From: Telmatactis stephensoni
Taxonomy: Eukaryota; Cnidaria; Anthozoa; Actiniaria; Isophelliidae
Direction: 5' to 3'
Assembly: GCA_029948255.1 (NCBI GenBank)
Contig: JALIZF010001774.1
Coordinates: 1-64,000, forward strand
DNA: 64,000 nt
The notes under the pieces were generated by a model. That model was not told where the DNA came from, made no database searches, and saw only the letters and a list, made by a program, of their open reading frames with translations. Positions 54,745 through 64,000 of the stretch are shown here, in pieces. Both the position numbers and the translations under genes were made by a program. The stretch's first letter is position 1; every line of letters starts with the position of its first letter.

Positions 54745-54840
54745 TTGCTCATTAGCTCAAGCGGTTCGTTGCTGGCTCGAGTTCCGAAGGTCGTGGGTTC
54801 GACTCCCGGGTGGTACATATAATTTTTTTCTTTTTTTTTT
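54745..54840 (+). ncRNA. tRNA-like Pol III promoter unit (SINE head or tRNA pseudogene)
   Basis: An A box TAGCTCAAGCGG and a B box GGTTCGACTCC stand about 40 bp apart, with a T-stem-like GGG/CCC around the B box. A long T-rich tract (TTTTTTTCTTTTTTTTTTTC) follows and would end Pol III transcription. The 5' and 3' acceptor strands do not pair, so it is not a functional tRNA. Confidence 0.55.
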
Positions 54841-56750
54841 TCTTTTTTATCTTTTTTCTTTGCTTCGTTATCTTTTTCTTTTGTTCTTTCGTACTCAAGT
54901 CTATTATTTTTTTGCTAAAAAATTACATTAGCTCATATTATTAATGATTATCCAACTGACTCCCTAAAAATTCCTTTAAATGCTTTACAGGTGGGCCCAA
55001 ACTTAATGTTTAAATTTGTGAGAGCAATGATCTATCATTTAAAGAAATATGTATTGCTTTAATTGATCTATAATTTTGCCTTCAAAAAAACCTCATTATT
55101 TAACTAAAATTAAACTAATTTAACTAAAGGGGACAATCCACGAGTTACTTCGCCATTGGCGGATTGATCTTTGATCTTGATATTACATGTAGTGAGCACT
55201 TTGTTAGCAAGTTGTTTTGCTTTTCATGGCAGTTTTACTAAACACTCCCAATAAGTGGTGGGTCTCAACATTTCCACACAGCCTACAAACTGATTTGGAG
55301 CTCCCATCATCTTGCCATTGGTTTGCGTTTCTCCATTATCCATTATCTCCTTCAATTTCTTTGGCGTTTCTCCATTATCCATTATTTTCTATTAACTTAG
55401 CTTAACTCTTTCCCTACTGCCTCTTAGAAAATCGTTCCTTCAGGAACAATGGAGTTAAAAATTGTAGCTTTGTTGTTCTTAAAATTAGTGAGATGATTAT
55501 CATATAGTGAAGACTGCAGTCATTCAAAAGTCAAATGGTAGCAAAACTTGGGCAACTAGATAGAGACTTTGAGACTTGTGGCTTCTTCCAGTTCACAAAA
55601 CCAATAAAATCCAAATACAGGCTTCTCAAAATAATAGCACTTTTACCCCGTTAGTTTTCTTTGAAATCGTTATTTAGTATCCAAATTACACTTTTAGAGT
55701 AAAGTTCAGTCCTAGTACTTGTCATCCAGCTAAGTTATTTTCTCATCAGTCGAACACCGGGCACAGGGACAAGCATTTTGCACACGAATGCCATTTTTTC
55801 AACGACCACCACCGCAAAGCATGATGGGAATCCAGCTGCCAGCGACAGCACTTCACCCCTTTCCTAAGAGTTGAGCTTTTTTATATGTCTAGAGTCATCG
55901 GACCCTACAGGCCAAATATCACTTTCCTGACATCTGTAGGACGTGAAATATTTGAGTCTTGCCTTGTTAGGGTGCCATCGTCTTTCTCTATGAAGCTCTT
56001 CAGGATAATCATTTCGAAAAATTCCCTTTCTTGAAATAGCGAACTTTTCTCACATTTCTTCGTGGATTATCCAAGTACTGAACTCAGTTTGTCGAGACAG
56101 TGCGACTTAGGCTGTCACAGGGCTTAATGATGCCCTCCAACTTCTTCATAGATCAAGAAATGACTCTAAAAAGCTCAATATTTACATGAAATTCCAGGAA
56201 AATGGCACCTTCCTGAACGATCTTGACGTCTTGCTAACAAATTCTTGTTGTCAATCAAAAATATGAGCCCCCAGCAATCGTGAACAGCAGTGATTTTCAC
56301 AGGAACTCCAAACCTCTAAAGAACTAGGGAAGGTTTTCACTAGGCCTCAAAAATACAAGAGTTTTTGCCTGATTTTGGCCGTAGGGAAAGAGTTAATGGC
56401 AGATTTCAAGGACCATTTATGATAATATTTTCAGCTGTCGAAGCTGCTATGGTATTTACTAAGCTAATTCTGGACTTTCTACATCTGTACAAGTATTTTT
56501 GGTGCATCTCTTGCTATCTTATGAGCCAAAACAAATCATTTTCAAGCAGCAGCCAATCAAATCTCAGAATGAAATCAAAATCATCATTTGACCAGCCAAC
56601 GCCAGGGCCTTTTCTTCTCTCGGAAAAAGACCCTGGGAACGAGGTTGAGATGATGTAAGTCAAGCTGAGTCACGTTGTCGAAACGTGCATGGCCTCGTTT
56701 CCATGCCTGCCTGATTTGCATACACATTTGCAACTAAGATGAAACATATG
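54841..56750. other. No gene recognised
   Basis: A CTCCATTATCCATTAT duplication lies near 55331 and 55369. I find no domain, RNA or element in the rest. Confidence 0.4.
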
Positions 56751-57190
56751 CCCCATTCACACAGGACCTTAAATATGTTTAAAAGTTGTTTAAAGTGGGA
56801 CGACGATGAAGTTAGCGTCCTTATTATTTTTATATTTGTTGACATTCTTATAGCATTCATATTCATAAGACATATGACATCATAAGACGTCAGTTACTCA
56901 ACGCTATTGTTCTCTTAGGTTTTAAACAAATTTCTCGGTGATAATGTGCTTAAAATGCATTTTTTTTGGCGGAGAGTAGTAAGTTATGGATTAATGGTGG
57001 ACGGCATTTAGAGACAATTCACCTCAAAATTTTAGCTATATAATTTTTTCCCAATTTTTTTTAAACATCGGATTTCTATTTTACTCAAGTAATATTTTGA
57101 TTTTTAATAGTGTTTCAAAAGGTCAAGATTTCATCCTCGTCCCACTTTAATTAAACCAGTTTAGTTAATTTGGCCGTTCACATCGTGCGC
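56751..57190. repeat. Imperfect inverted-repeat element
   Basis: TTTAAAGTGGGACGACGATGAA (about 56790-56811) and the reverse complement of TTCATCCTCGTCCCACTTTAATT (57130-57152) match, and the homology continues outward to CATTCACA and TTCACATCG. About 430 bp, no coding content. Another short inverted pair around CCAGTTTAGTTAATTTGG and AACTGGTTTTAATTAAAC lies at its right edge. Confidence 0.5.
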
Positions 57191-58542
57191 ACATTCATCT
57201 TAACAAGTGTAAAACTGGTTTTAATTAAACTACCTTGGGGAGGTAGTTTTAGCCGTGTTTTAGCTAGTTTTAGCCGTTGTTCAAAAAATAAAATGAAAAA
57301 TGGGGGTCACCGTATTGGTTTGTGCGCTATATTCTCACAAAGTAATACATAGCGAGAAGAAAAGACGTGCGCGGCAAGTGAAACACATAGTGTGAATTAA
57401 ATGCATTTAGAAAATGGTGAAAATAAACAAAGCTCAATAAAAAGGACATAAAAACAAAAAATGTTTTATCTTGGACATTTCCGACTAAAATCAATGACCA
57501 AAGAAGGAAGTACGAATTTTTTGTAAGGCTTTTTTTATGCGAGCAATGCAACAAAATTTTATGGCATTTGATTGAGTATCGAGGTGGATTTTTTTTTTTT
57601 TTTTTGTGTGTAACTTTTTCCACTACACCTAGATTTTTTTTCATCTTAAGATATTTTATAGATATTTGAAAGAGCTCTGTTTAAAGGAGAAAAAAAGGGG
57701 GCTCACCGTATTCATTTCCGAGATATAGAGCCATAAAGCTGGAAAATTTTGACACCATTTTGAATTCCAAGACAAGACTGGGTTCCAGTTCCAGGGGTTT
57801 CAATCGTTCTCCACAATATTCTACAGGGATTCTACAGTACTGTTTGAGTTTCTGCATGGAAATGACTTGTAAAAATACACACACTCGTATTACACAAGTT
57901 TTCGTGCAATAATCTATTTGTATTGTTAGGATTTCTTCATGGAAATACGTCTTCTGAAATGGTTATTGATAATGAGGTGGCCAATGAAAGACTTAGAGGC
58001 TGTAATAACTAAATAAAGTAAGTGAAGCCTAACTTAAATGAAAGAAAATTTAGTAATAATGAGTTAATTATTTATCTGTTTTAGAAGTTGTTGTTTTCAT
58101 TGAGTTAATGGTCTTTTTTGTGCTGAAAATACAGCTAAAATAGATTGTCAACACATTTAGTCGTCGACCATCTGACAAACAGTCAGATATTTTGTAAGCT
58201 TATAGTAATTGGTGAAAAATGGTCTGGGTTTAACCCCAAGTTACACATAATACTGTTAATATATGTACACTATTAACTAATATAACTATACACTAAATAA
58301 ATGTGAATGTTTACATGCAATATTGTGCTTAATTAATTGACAGAATGATTTCGAAGTCACCTGGAATTAACGTTAAAACCATTTCCACTAGAAATGAATT
58401 TTGTGGTTAGCATGTAACTCACTGCAACAATCAATGATAATTTTCACAGTTGTATATAAATGCTTAGAATAAAAGCTAGTACTGTGATCGAGGAGTGAGT
58501 TCAATTGAAATTCAAAAATATTTACAGAACTTTGAAAATAAT
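57191..58542. other. No gene recognised
   Basis: AT-rich, with a T run at 57591-57605. Nothing that I can support. Confidence 0.4.
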
Positions 58543-58998
58543 AGAGAGCTTACGAATTAACGACAACGACAGTCTTAATCTGGTATGGCAGGAATTTTCT
58601 ATGCAGCGCATGTGTCAGAACATTTTCTGCCAAGATCAAGGTCATCATGTAGGTTAAGACGACAACAAAACAGTGTGTTTGGCGTCATGGCAAGGTGAGT
58701 GTTTTTACTGCCATAAATTTACTTTTCTACCCCAGAAATGCAACTTAAAACCTATACAAAGTCTTAATCTATGTATTGGAACTAGATTTTTTTGGGAACA
58801 AAGTCATAAAATATGATTTCTGCCGGCTAACAAAACAAACATAACGAGTGGGAACTTCATTGAGGAACTGTAAAAGCTTGACTTAATTTTCGGAAAACAC
58901 ACTACAGTAAAAGTGATTTAGGTTTTAGCTTTGATTGTTCTGCTGGCTTTTCTTATGTCTTCACATCTTTATTTATTTTTAAGAAATCAGCTGCTAAA

Positions 58999-59768
58999 AC
59001 AGAAGTGGACAGAGAATCATGATATTTTGACGGGAAGAGAAATTCTATTCTTAGAATTGTGGAAATACAAAGCAGGCTCCAAAGAGAGGGGGAAGTGTTC
59101 TGATGAAGTGACTGAAAACCTGAATAAATTGTCTAGTCCTTACTTCAATGTGACTTCTCATGGGATAAGAGATAGAATTAAACTGTTAGTGAGAGACTTC
59201 AAAGCAAAAGAACGAGAACAACAACAGGCATCTGGTATTTTATCCCCCGAACCCACAGTTAGATAATATCATTGAAGAATGTATTGAGAAAAGCATTGAA
59301 GCTGAATAGGAGGCAAACATTTTACTTGACCAGAAAATCGAGAAAAATGGAAAAGAAAAATCCATGGCCGAAGGTATTAGGAATAAAGCTATGGAGCGAC
59401 TAAACAAAACAAAGAGAAGAAGTGATGATGGGCCAACTAAGAAGAGAAAGAGAAGTACTAACGATACGATAGATTATCTAAGAGAAAAACATGAACAAGA
59501 AACTGAGCTTAGAAAAGCGGAACTCGAACTAAACAAAATGAAGGAAGAAAATGCTAGTGCTCAACAGGCTCTGATTTATCAACAACAACAAACAATGGCT
59601 AATCAATTTCAAGAACAGATTGCAAATCAACAGCAGCAGTTTCAACTTGTGTTAAATGTTTATGCAACAACAGCAGACACAGACTCAAGCAATGATGGAA
59701 CTATTGAAAAAAGGACAATAATTCTGATGGAAATATTTTATTGTGTCGATACCAAAATACACTACTGA
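58999..59768 (+). pseudogene. Harbinger MYB/SANT-like DNA-binding protein
   Basis: The first frame reads KWTENHDILTGREILFLELW, KYKAGSKERGKCSDEV and ENLNKLSSPYFNVTSHGIRD..L, the trihelix MYB/SANT-like fold typical of Harbinger partner proteins. After a frameshift near 59255 it continues QLDNIIEECIEKSIEAE, meets a TAG at 59307-59309, and resumes in the same frame with MAEGIRNKAMERLNKTKRRS, a basic stretch KKRKRS (probable nuclear signal), TIDYLREKHEQETELRKAEL and a Gln-rich end. In active elements this protein takes the transposase to the nucleus and to the ends. One frameshift plus one stop make this copy non-functional. Confidence 0.8.
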
Positions 59769-60022
59769 AATAGATGTGATGTAGGTTTTCAAAACTCATA
59801 GTTAATTAAATTAGTTGCATTCTTCAATGTTTACACATCAATCAAGAATCGAAGAATAGACTAATCTGATGAAAAAAGTTTGTGATTTTCCAATAAACAA
59901 AATGGATTTAATTTGTGACCGAAAATACAACATGTTTACATTAATTCAAGTCTCTAGTACTGTTTATATAATAAAATTATTTACACGGAATGGTCTAACA
60001 AAGCAGGAGGATCTAGTCCAAA

Positions 60023-60712
60023 CTATTCTGATGTAGTTGACCCATAAAAGCAGCAGCGAACATTGTGAAGAAGAGCACAAATTGTGTACATTTTACCAAC
60101 TGCACTCAGTCCTATTTTGAGGTTTCTCTTGAAATCTACAAACTTGAAGTAATTAACCACCTCGCCAAATACCCATTTGACAGCCACTCTAGCAGAACTC
60201 ACAGATCTATTGAAATCTTGTTGTTGCGGTGTTAATTGCGCTCCTCGGAATGGACCTTGCAGATGAATGCGCAAAGGATATGCTAAGTCACCATAAATAC
60301 ACAAGGGCAAACCAGTTGGAGAATAGGCAAATGTTTGTAGGTCGGCTAGCAATCCAGATTCGGCAAGGATTCCACTACCGTGCCTCTTGCCTTCAACAGG
60401 GCCAAACAGGTGTCCAATAAGAGCTGGAATCGAGCTGGAATCGACTGAACCACAAGACCGTTGTACGTAATGATCTCATTTGGAAGTTGGAGAGCATCTG
60501 CTAAATCATAGATATCGTTTCTTCTAATGCGAAACTCGGCATAGCATTCATCATCATTCAGTACGTCCAGGTCAAATCTATCGTACACCCAGTATTGGAA
60601 ATCTGGATTTCTTGACTAGTATAAATCATACAGAAGTACAAACTCCTCTTCGGACAGTTCACCATTATCAAACAAAATAAGCAGGAACTCTCTAATTTTG
60701 CTAAATGATGCC
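60023..60712 (-). pseudogene. Harbinger DDE nuclease, deleted and missing its catalytic Glu
   Basis: From ATG at 60712 the frame gives MASFSKIREFLLILFDNGEL, a TAG, then NPDFQYWVYDRFDLDVLNDD and IRRNDIYDLADALQLP. The central part with the first catalytic Asp is missing. After a frame change near 60385 the sequence resumes with LFGPVEGKRHGSGILAESGL, then CIYGDLAYPL, which holds the second Asp, and finally VAVKWVFGEVVNYFKFVDFK. Family members have Glu where this copy has Lys in VAVKWVFG, so the third catalytic residue is lost too. Inactive. Confidence 0.82.
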
Positions 60713-61711
60713 ATAACTCTAGTATTTTGACTATTTATTCTTTATCTTGTTTACTAGTCATAGTCAACATTCGTAACTTGAATTTCCTGTGTAGTTGACG
60801 ACGACCTCGGCCCAGTCTTTTACATTAACATAAGTCGTCGTCGTCCAAAAAGTCGTGGATTCGTAAGCTCTCTAATATTACATGGGTGAAGCCTGCACTG
60901 ACCCCATGCCAGTTAGAAAGTAGTCTAAATAGATATTATTATTATTAAGCTATAATTATTACTGTGAAAAATATTGTGACAACTGATTTGTAATTTTCTT
61001 TGATTTGGTTACTCTAGGCTTCCTATTGAACCTCTCAGACAAAAGGTTGTAAATGCCTTCATTTGGACATCTTTGAAAGGCTAGCTTGAGATCTTTGAAT
61101 GCCAAACCAGATCCAGCAATTTTCTTTGCCATTGTCTTGGACAAAATATGCTGTTCAACAAGAGTCTTCAAGGTCTTGAATTTGAGGCTGAGATATTTAT
61201 GGTTTTCCACTGCCCATTGTAAAGTAAAGGAATGTTTGAGGAAATTCTTGGCTGTTGTGGATTTCTTTGAATCAAATAACAACTGGAGTGACTTGACATC
61301 AGCTAAAGCATTATGGGCATCATAGGAAATGGCTAAGATATCCTTCATCAAAGATTCTTCAGCATATGATGTACGGCCAGGAAATACATCTTTTGATAAG
61401 GGAAGTGTGTCTGCAAATCCACAAATGACTGAAGAGCATCTCTCCAACAACTGTGAGGATAAGATATCTCTAATGAGGTATTTACAGTCAAAGACTTTCA
61501 TGTTGTGACCTGTAAGGATGTTGCTCTTTGTGACAAGGTCTTCCAACCACTCTACAAATTATTTCAAGCCATCTTCTAGTGACTTTGATTCAACTAGCTT
61601 GTTTTTATAGAAAAACTTATTCTCTATAACACGTAGCTGGGTAACTTTCATTGCTGCCACAGATATCTTAGTTGTTGGTACAATGTAGACATTAGTGAAC
61701 TTCAGATTTAA

Positions 61712-62895
61712 TAATAATAATAATAATAACTTTATTAGACACAGGATTAAAAAAGCTGAACACTTATTTACATTGAAGCTGTGTATAACATAAAATTCAA
61801 AAAAATAAATTAAGATATAAATATATAAATTAAAAAGAAAAGTGAAAAACTCATGATGAAAATTATTTGCAAACAATAACTAGGCAGAAAAATATCGATA
61901 TATAGTTAATTTTGATTCATTGATTTAATGTGAATATTCAGATTTCGAAAGCAAAAAAATATATATATATATGTACTGATAATTATGAATTGATAAGATT
62001 GTGAAATAAACTAATTAATTAATTATTAATAAATGGTTATCTCCAGTAATTGGAATTAAATGAACGTATTGACTTAGAATTATTTTGACAGGTTCTGTCA
62101 GCTTATTGTAGAGATTTAAGGTAATTATTTATTAAGATATCAATATATAAGTTATGATAGAAAAGTGTGAAAAATCATGAAAAATTTGAAATTTTCAGAT
62201 ACATATATATATTGAATAATTATGAAATTGATAAAATAATTAATTAATAATGAGTGGTTCTCTCCAGTAATTTGAAGTAAATGAGCGTACTGACTTAGAG
62301 TTTTTGACGGGTTTTGTCAGTTTATTGTAGAGAGTAGCTGCATGATATGTGAAGGATCTTTTACCAGCTTCTGATTTGACTTTTGATAAGTGTAGATCGT
62401 TCTTCCTCCTAGTGTTGTAATTATGTACATTGCAGTTTTTAGTGAAGATGTTCTTTAGGTTTTTGGGGCAAAGACCATTGGTACATCGATAAACTTGTAG
62501 ACACTTGTGAAATGTCCATCTATCAGTCAGGGGGACCCATCTAAGTTCTTTAAGTAGATCCTCTGAAGAAGTTTCCCTTATTTTCCTCTTTAAGATAATT
62601 CTTGCCCCACGTCTCTGTAGTTTCATCAGCCTATCAAGGTGTGTCTTGCATGCATTTGACCAAATCGTATCGCAGTATTCATAAAGGGGTTGCACAATAG
62701 CTTGATGTAGTTGTTTGCAAGTGTCAGTGTTGATGTATCTCCTAATTCTGCTTAATATTCCTAATCTCTTAGATACTTTGCTTGATATAGAATCAATGTG
62801 TTTGTCCCATTTCATGTTGGAATCAAATGTTACACCTAGGTATTTGGTTGATCCCTGTGGCTTCAGAGAACTTTCAGATATCATTAAGGATATTT
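61712..62895 (-). mobile_element. LINE 3' fragment, reverse transcriptase C-terminus
   Basis: The minus frame to 62240 encodes 214 residues: KPQGSTKYLGVTFDSNMKWD, RLGILSRIRRYINTDTCKQL, LYEYCDTIWSNAC and RWVPLTDRWTFHKCLQVYRC, the region after the catalytic core of jockey/CR1-type reverse transcriptases. A 500-bp AT-rich 3' UTR and a TTA tail (61712-61731) follow. The 5' side is cut at the MITE near 62896. Confidence 0.82.
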
Positions 62896-63093
62896 GACAA
62901 CGAGTACGAGATTGAATATGAGTACAAATTTTTAAATTGGTCTTGTGTGGGATGTTGATACTGAATCATAGCCAATTTTCCAATTCTTGCAATTAATGTT
63001 TCCATCTATGTACAGGACTACAGTTCAGTATCAACAACTCACGCAAGGCCAATTTTAAAACTCGTACTCATGCTCAATCTCGTACTCGTAGTC
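62896..63093. repeat. ~200-bp MITE with 60-bp inverted ends
   Basis: GACAACGAGTACGAGATTGA at the left and, reverse-complemented, GACTACGAGTACGAGATTGA at the right; the arms extend to about 65 bp through TTGGTC/CCAA and TTGATACTGAA. It sits at the junction of the LINE fragment and the exonuclease scrap. Confidence 0.75.
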
Positions 63094-63210
63094 ACATCTG
63101 AAGTTAGCTATTAAATGACTTGTGACCACTTGTTGCGGCAATCTGTACTATTTCGGCATCACTGGCTATAAAAAGTCAGTCAATAGAAAAATGAGTAATG
63201 TATAGCTTAT

Positions 63211-63267
<57 letters not shown>

Positions 63268-63657
63268 TTGTTTTTTTATATAGCTCATTCCTCCAACTCA
63301 ATGCGTTGTACATAACTTTAAAAGCATAAAAATAAATAAATAAATTAATTAATTAATATGTCATGTGTAAAAAGAAATGTTTTCAACTGTTCTTGAAAAG
63401 AATTAACTGATAGAGACAGTCTGATATCCAAAGGAATTGTATTCCACAGTTTCGGAGCACAAACAGCAAATGCACACCCACCATAGCCCTCAGTTCTGAA
63501 TCTTGGGACTTTCAGCTGAGACTTGAAAGATGACCACAGACATCTAGATGGCTGATGAAGGGACAATAGCTCAGAAATGTACTTGGGCGAGTGTCCATTC
63601 AGAGCCTTATAAGTCATCAAGAGGAGCTTGAAGACGATTCTTTTCTTTACAGGGAGC
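63211..63657 (-). mobile_element. LINE 3' fragment (different family) with ATA tail
   Basis: The minus frame LPVKKRIVFKLLLMTYKALN, then SPKYISELLSLHQPSRCLWS and CAFAVCAPKLWNTIPLDIRL to a stop at 63345 is the reverse transcriptase C-terminus of a CR1/Rex-like LINE. An ATA microsatellite (63211-63266) forms the 3' tail. Truncated at the 5' side near 63657. Confidence 0.82.
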
Positions 63658-64000
63658 AGTACTCACATATTATATCCTCATTATTTATTCTTGGTACGCT
63701 TTTATTTTATTCCTGAAACATTTCAACAAATCATAACTGATCTTTCTTTTCAATTATCAGTGCGTGCCAGGTAGCATAGAAGTTTTCAGTAGATAGAACA
63801 ATTAATTCTTCAGTTGAGTATGAAAGAAATAGAAATCACTACTGTTATAAACCGTTACTGTATGTAGAAGTTCTACATCAATCACAAGCGTTTGACCATG
63901 GTGGGTGTCATGATTCAACACGGGTACAATTTAATCTGTTTATTTCACTTCAAACTCGTAAAAACCTGGCGAAAACCTAAGAAAACTCATAAACCACGTT
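63658..64000. other. No gene recognised at window end
   Basis: Ordinary AT-rich sequence up to the window edge. Confidence 0.4.

Larger units (their letters stand above)
58543..60873. mobile_element. Harbinger (PIF/Harbinger) transposon, decayed
   Basis: Ends AGAGAGCTTACGAATTAACG and, reverse-complemented, AGAGAGCTTACGAATCCACG bracket 2.33 kb; both continue with GACAACGAC-like sequence. AAT flanks both sides and could be the short target duplication. It holds the two genes expected of Harbinger elements in convergent orientation: a MYB/SANT-like DNA-binding protein on plus and a DDE nuclease on minus. Both are broken. Confidence 0.85.
60959..63170 (-). pseudogene. DEDDh-type 3'-5' exonuclease pseudogene, split by LINE insertion
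   Basis: The N-terminal scrap lies at about 63170-63107: ASDAEIVQIAATSGHKSFNS, the strand after motif I of DnaQ/RNase T-type exonucleases; the DxE motif itself is damaged (ID then a stop). Reading resumes at about 61708 with FTNVYIVPTTKISVAAMKVT and, after an in-frame TAA at 61560-61558, FVEWLEDLVTKSNILTGHNM then KVFDCKYLI (motif II, Asp). Motif III is YDAHNALADVKSLQ, with the His and Asp of DEDDh. About 120 residues of helical tail follow to a stop at 60959. Similar exonuclease genes are multi-copy in cnidarians, some annotated PML-like. The 1.4 kb between the two pieces is LINE and MITE sequence. Confidence 0.7.

Overview
The window is a nuclear segment of an AT-rich invertebrate animal genome. 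Split genes with GT-AG introns, a large intact ABCC4-type transporter gene, a TPR-CHAT protein of the kind greatly expanded in cnidarians, and a dense mix of LINE, Tc1/mariner, Harbinger, SINE and MITE debris all suggest an anthozoan cnidarian (coral or sea anemone). The species assignment is inference; other marine invertebrates cannot be excluded from sequence alone.

Layout. 1-4.0 kb: a foldback repeat and otherwise empty sequence. 4.0-7.4 kb: a plus-strand TPR-CHAT (TTC28-like) gene in one block with one single-base frameshift. 9.1-11.0 kb: a decayed LINE reverse transcriptase, minus strand. 11.85-31.1 kb: a complete 29-exon minus-strand ABCC4 (MRP4) gene; I joined every splice site by eye and the exons sum to 4083 nt, an uninterrupted 1360-residue protein. 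31.5-37.3 kb: a complete five-exon FIS1 gene on the plus strand, head to head with ABCC4 across about 400 bp, which probably holds a shared promoter. From 37.3 kb on I found no intact gene. That part is made of transposon remains: a 1.7-kb foldback element, an inverted duplication, LINE 3' ends stacked on TTA tracts, a 3-kb Tc1/mariner-type element carrying a second gene, a Harbinger element with both of its genes decayed, and an exonuclease pseudogene broken up by LINE copies.

The two intact genes are cellular housekeeping or transport genes: FIS1 sits in the mitochondrial and peroxisomal outer membrane and takes part in organelle fission, and ABCC4 is a plasma-membrane exporter of cyclic nucleotides and organic-anion conjugates. 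The introns of both hold many small repeats, two of them within about 25 bp of ABCC4 splice donors.

The most unusual object is the Tc1/mariner (IS630-type) element at about 49.57-52.62 kb. Besides an internally deleted transposase it carries a convergent gene whose decayed reading frame encodes a SAM-like domain, a Cys/His cluster, a predicted coiled coil and a ubiquitin-interacting-like motif. A TTAA-flanked foldback element sits between the two genes. At least three TTAA-flanked inverted-repeat elements in the window share a GGWGRC terminus.
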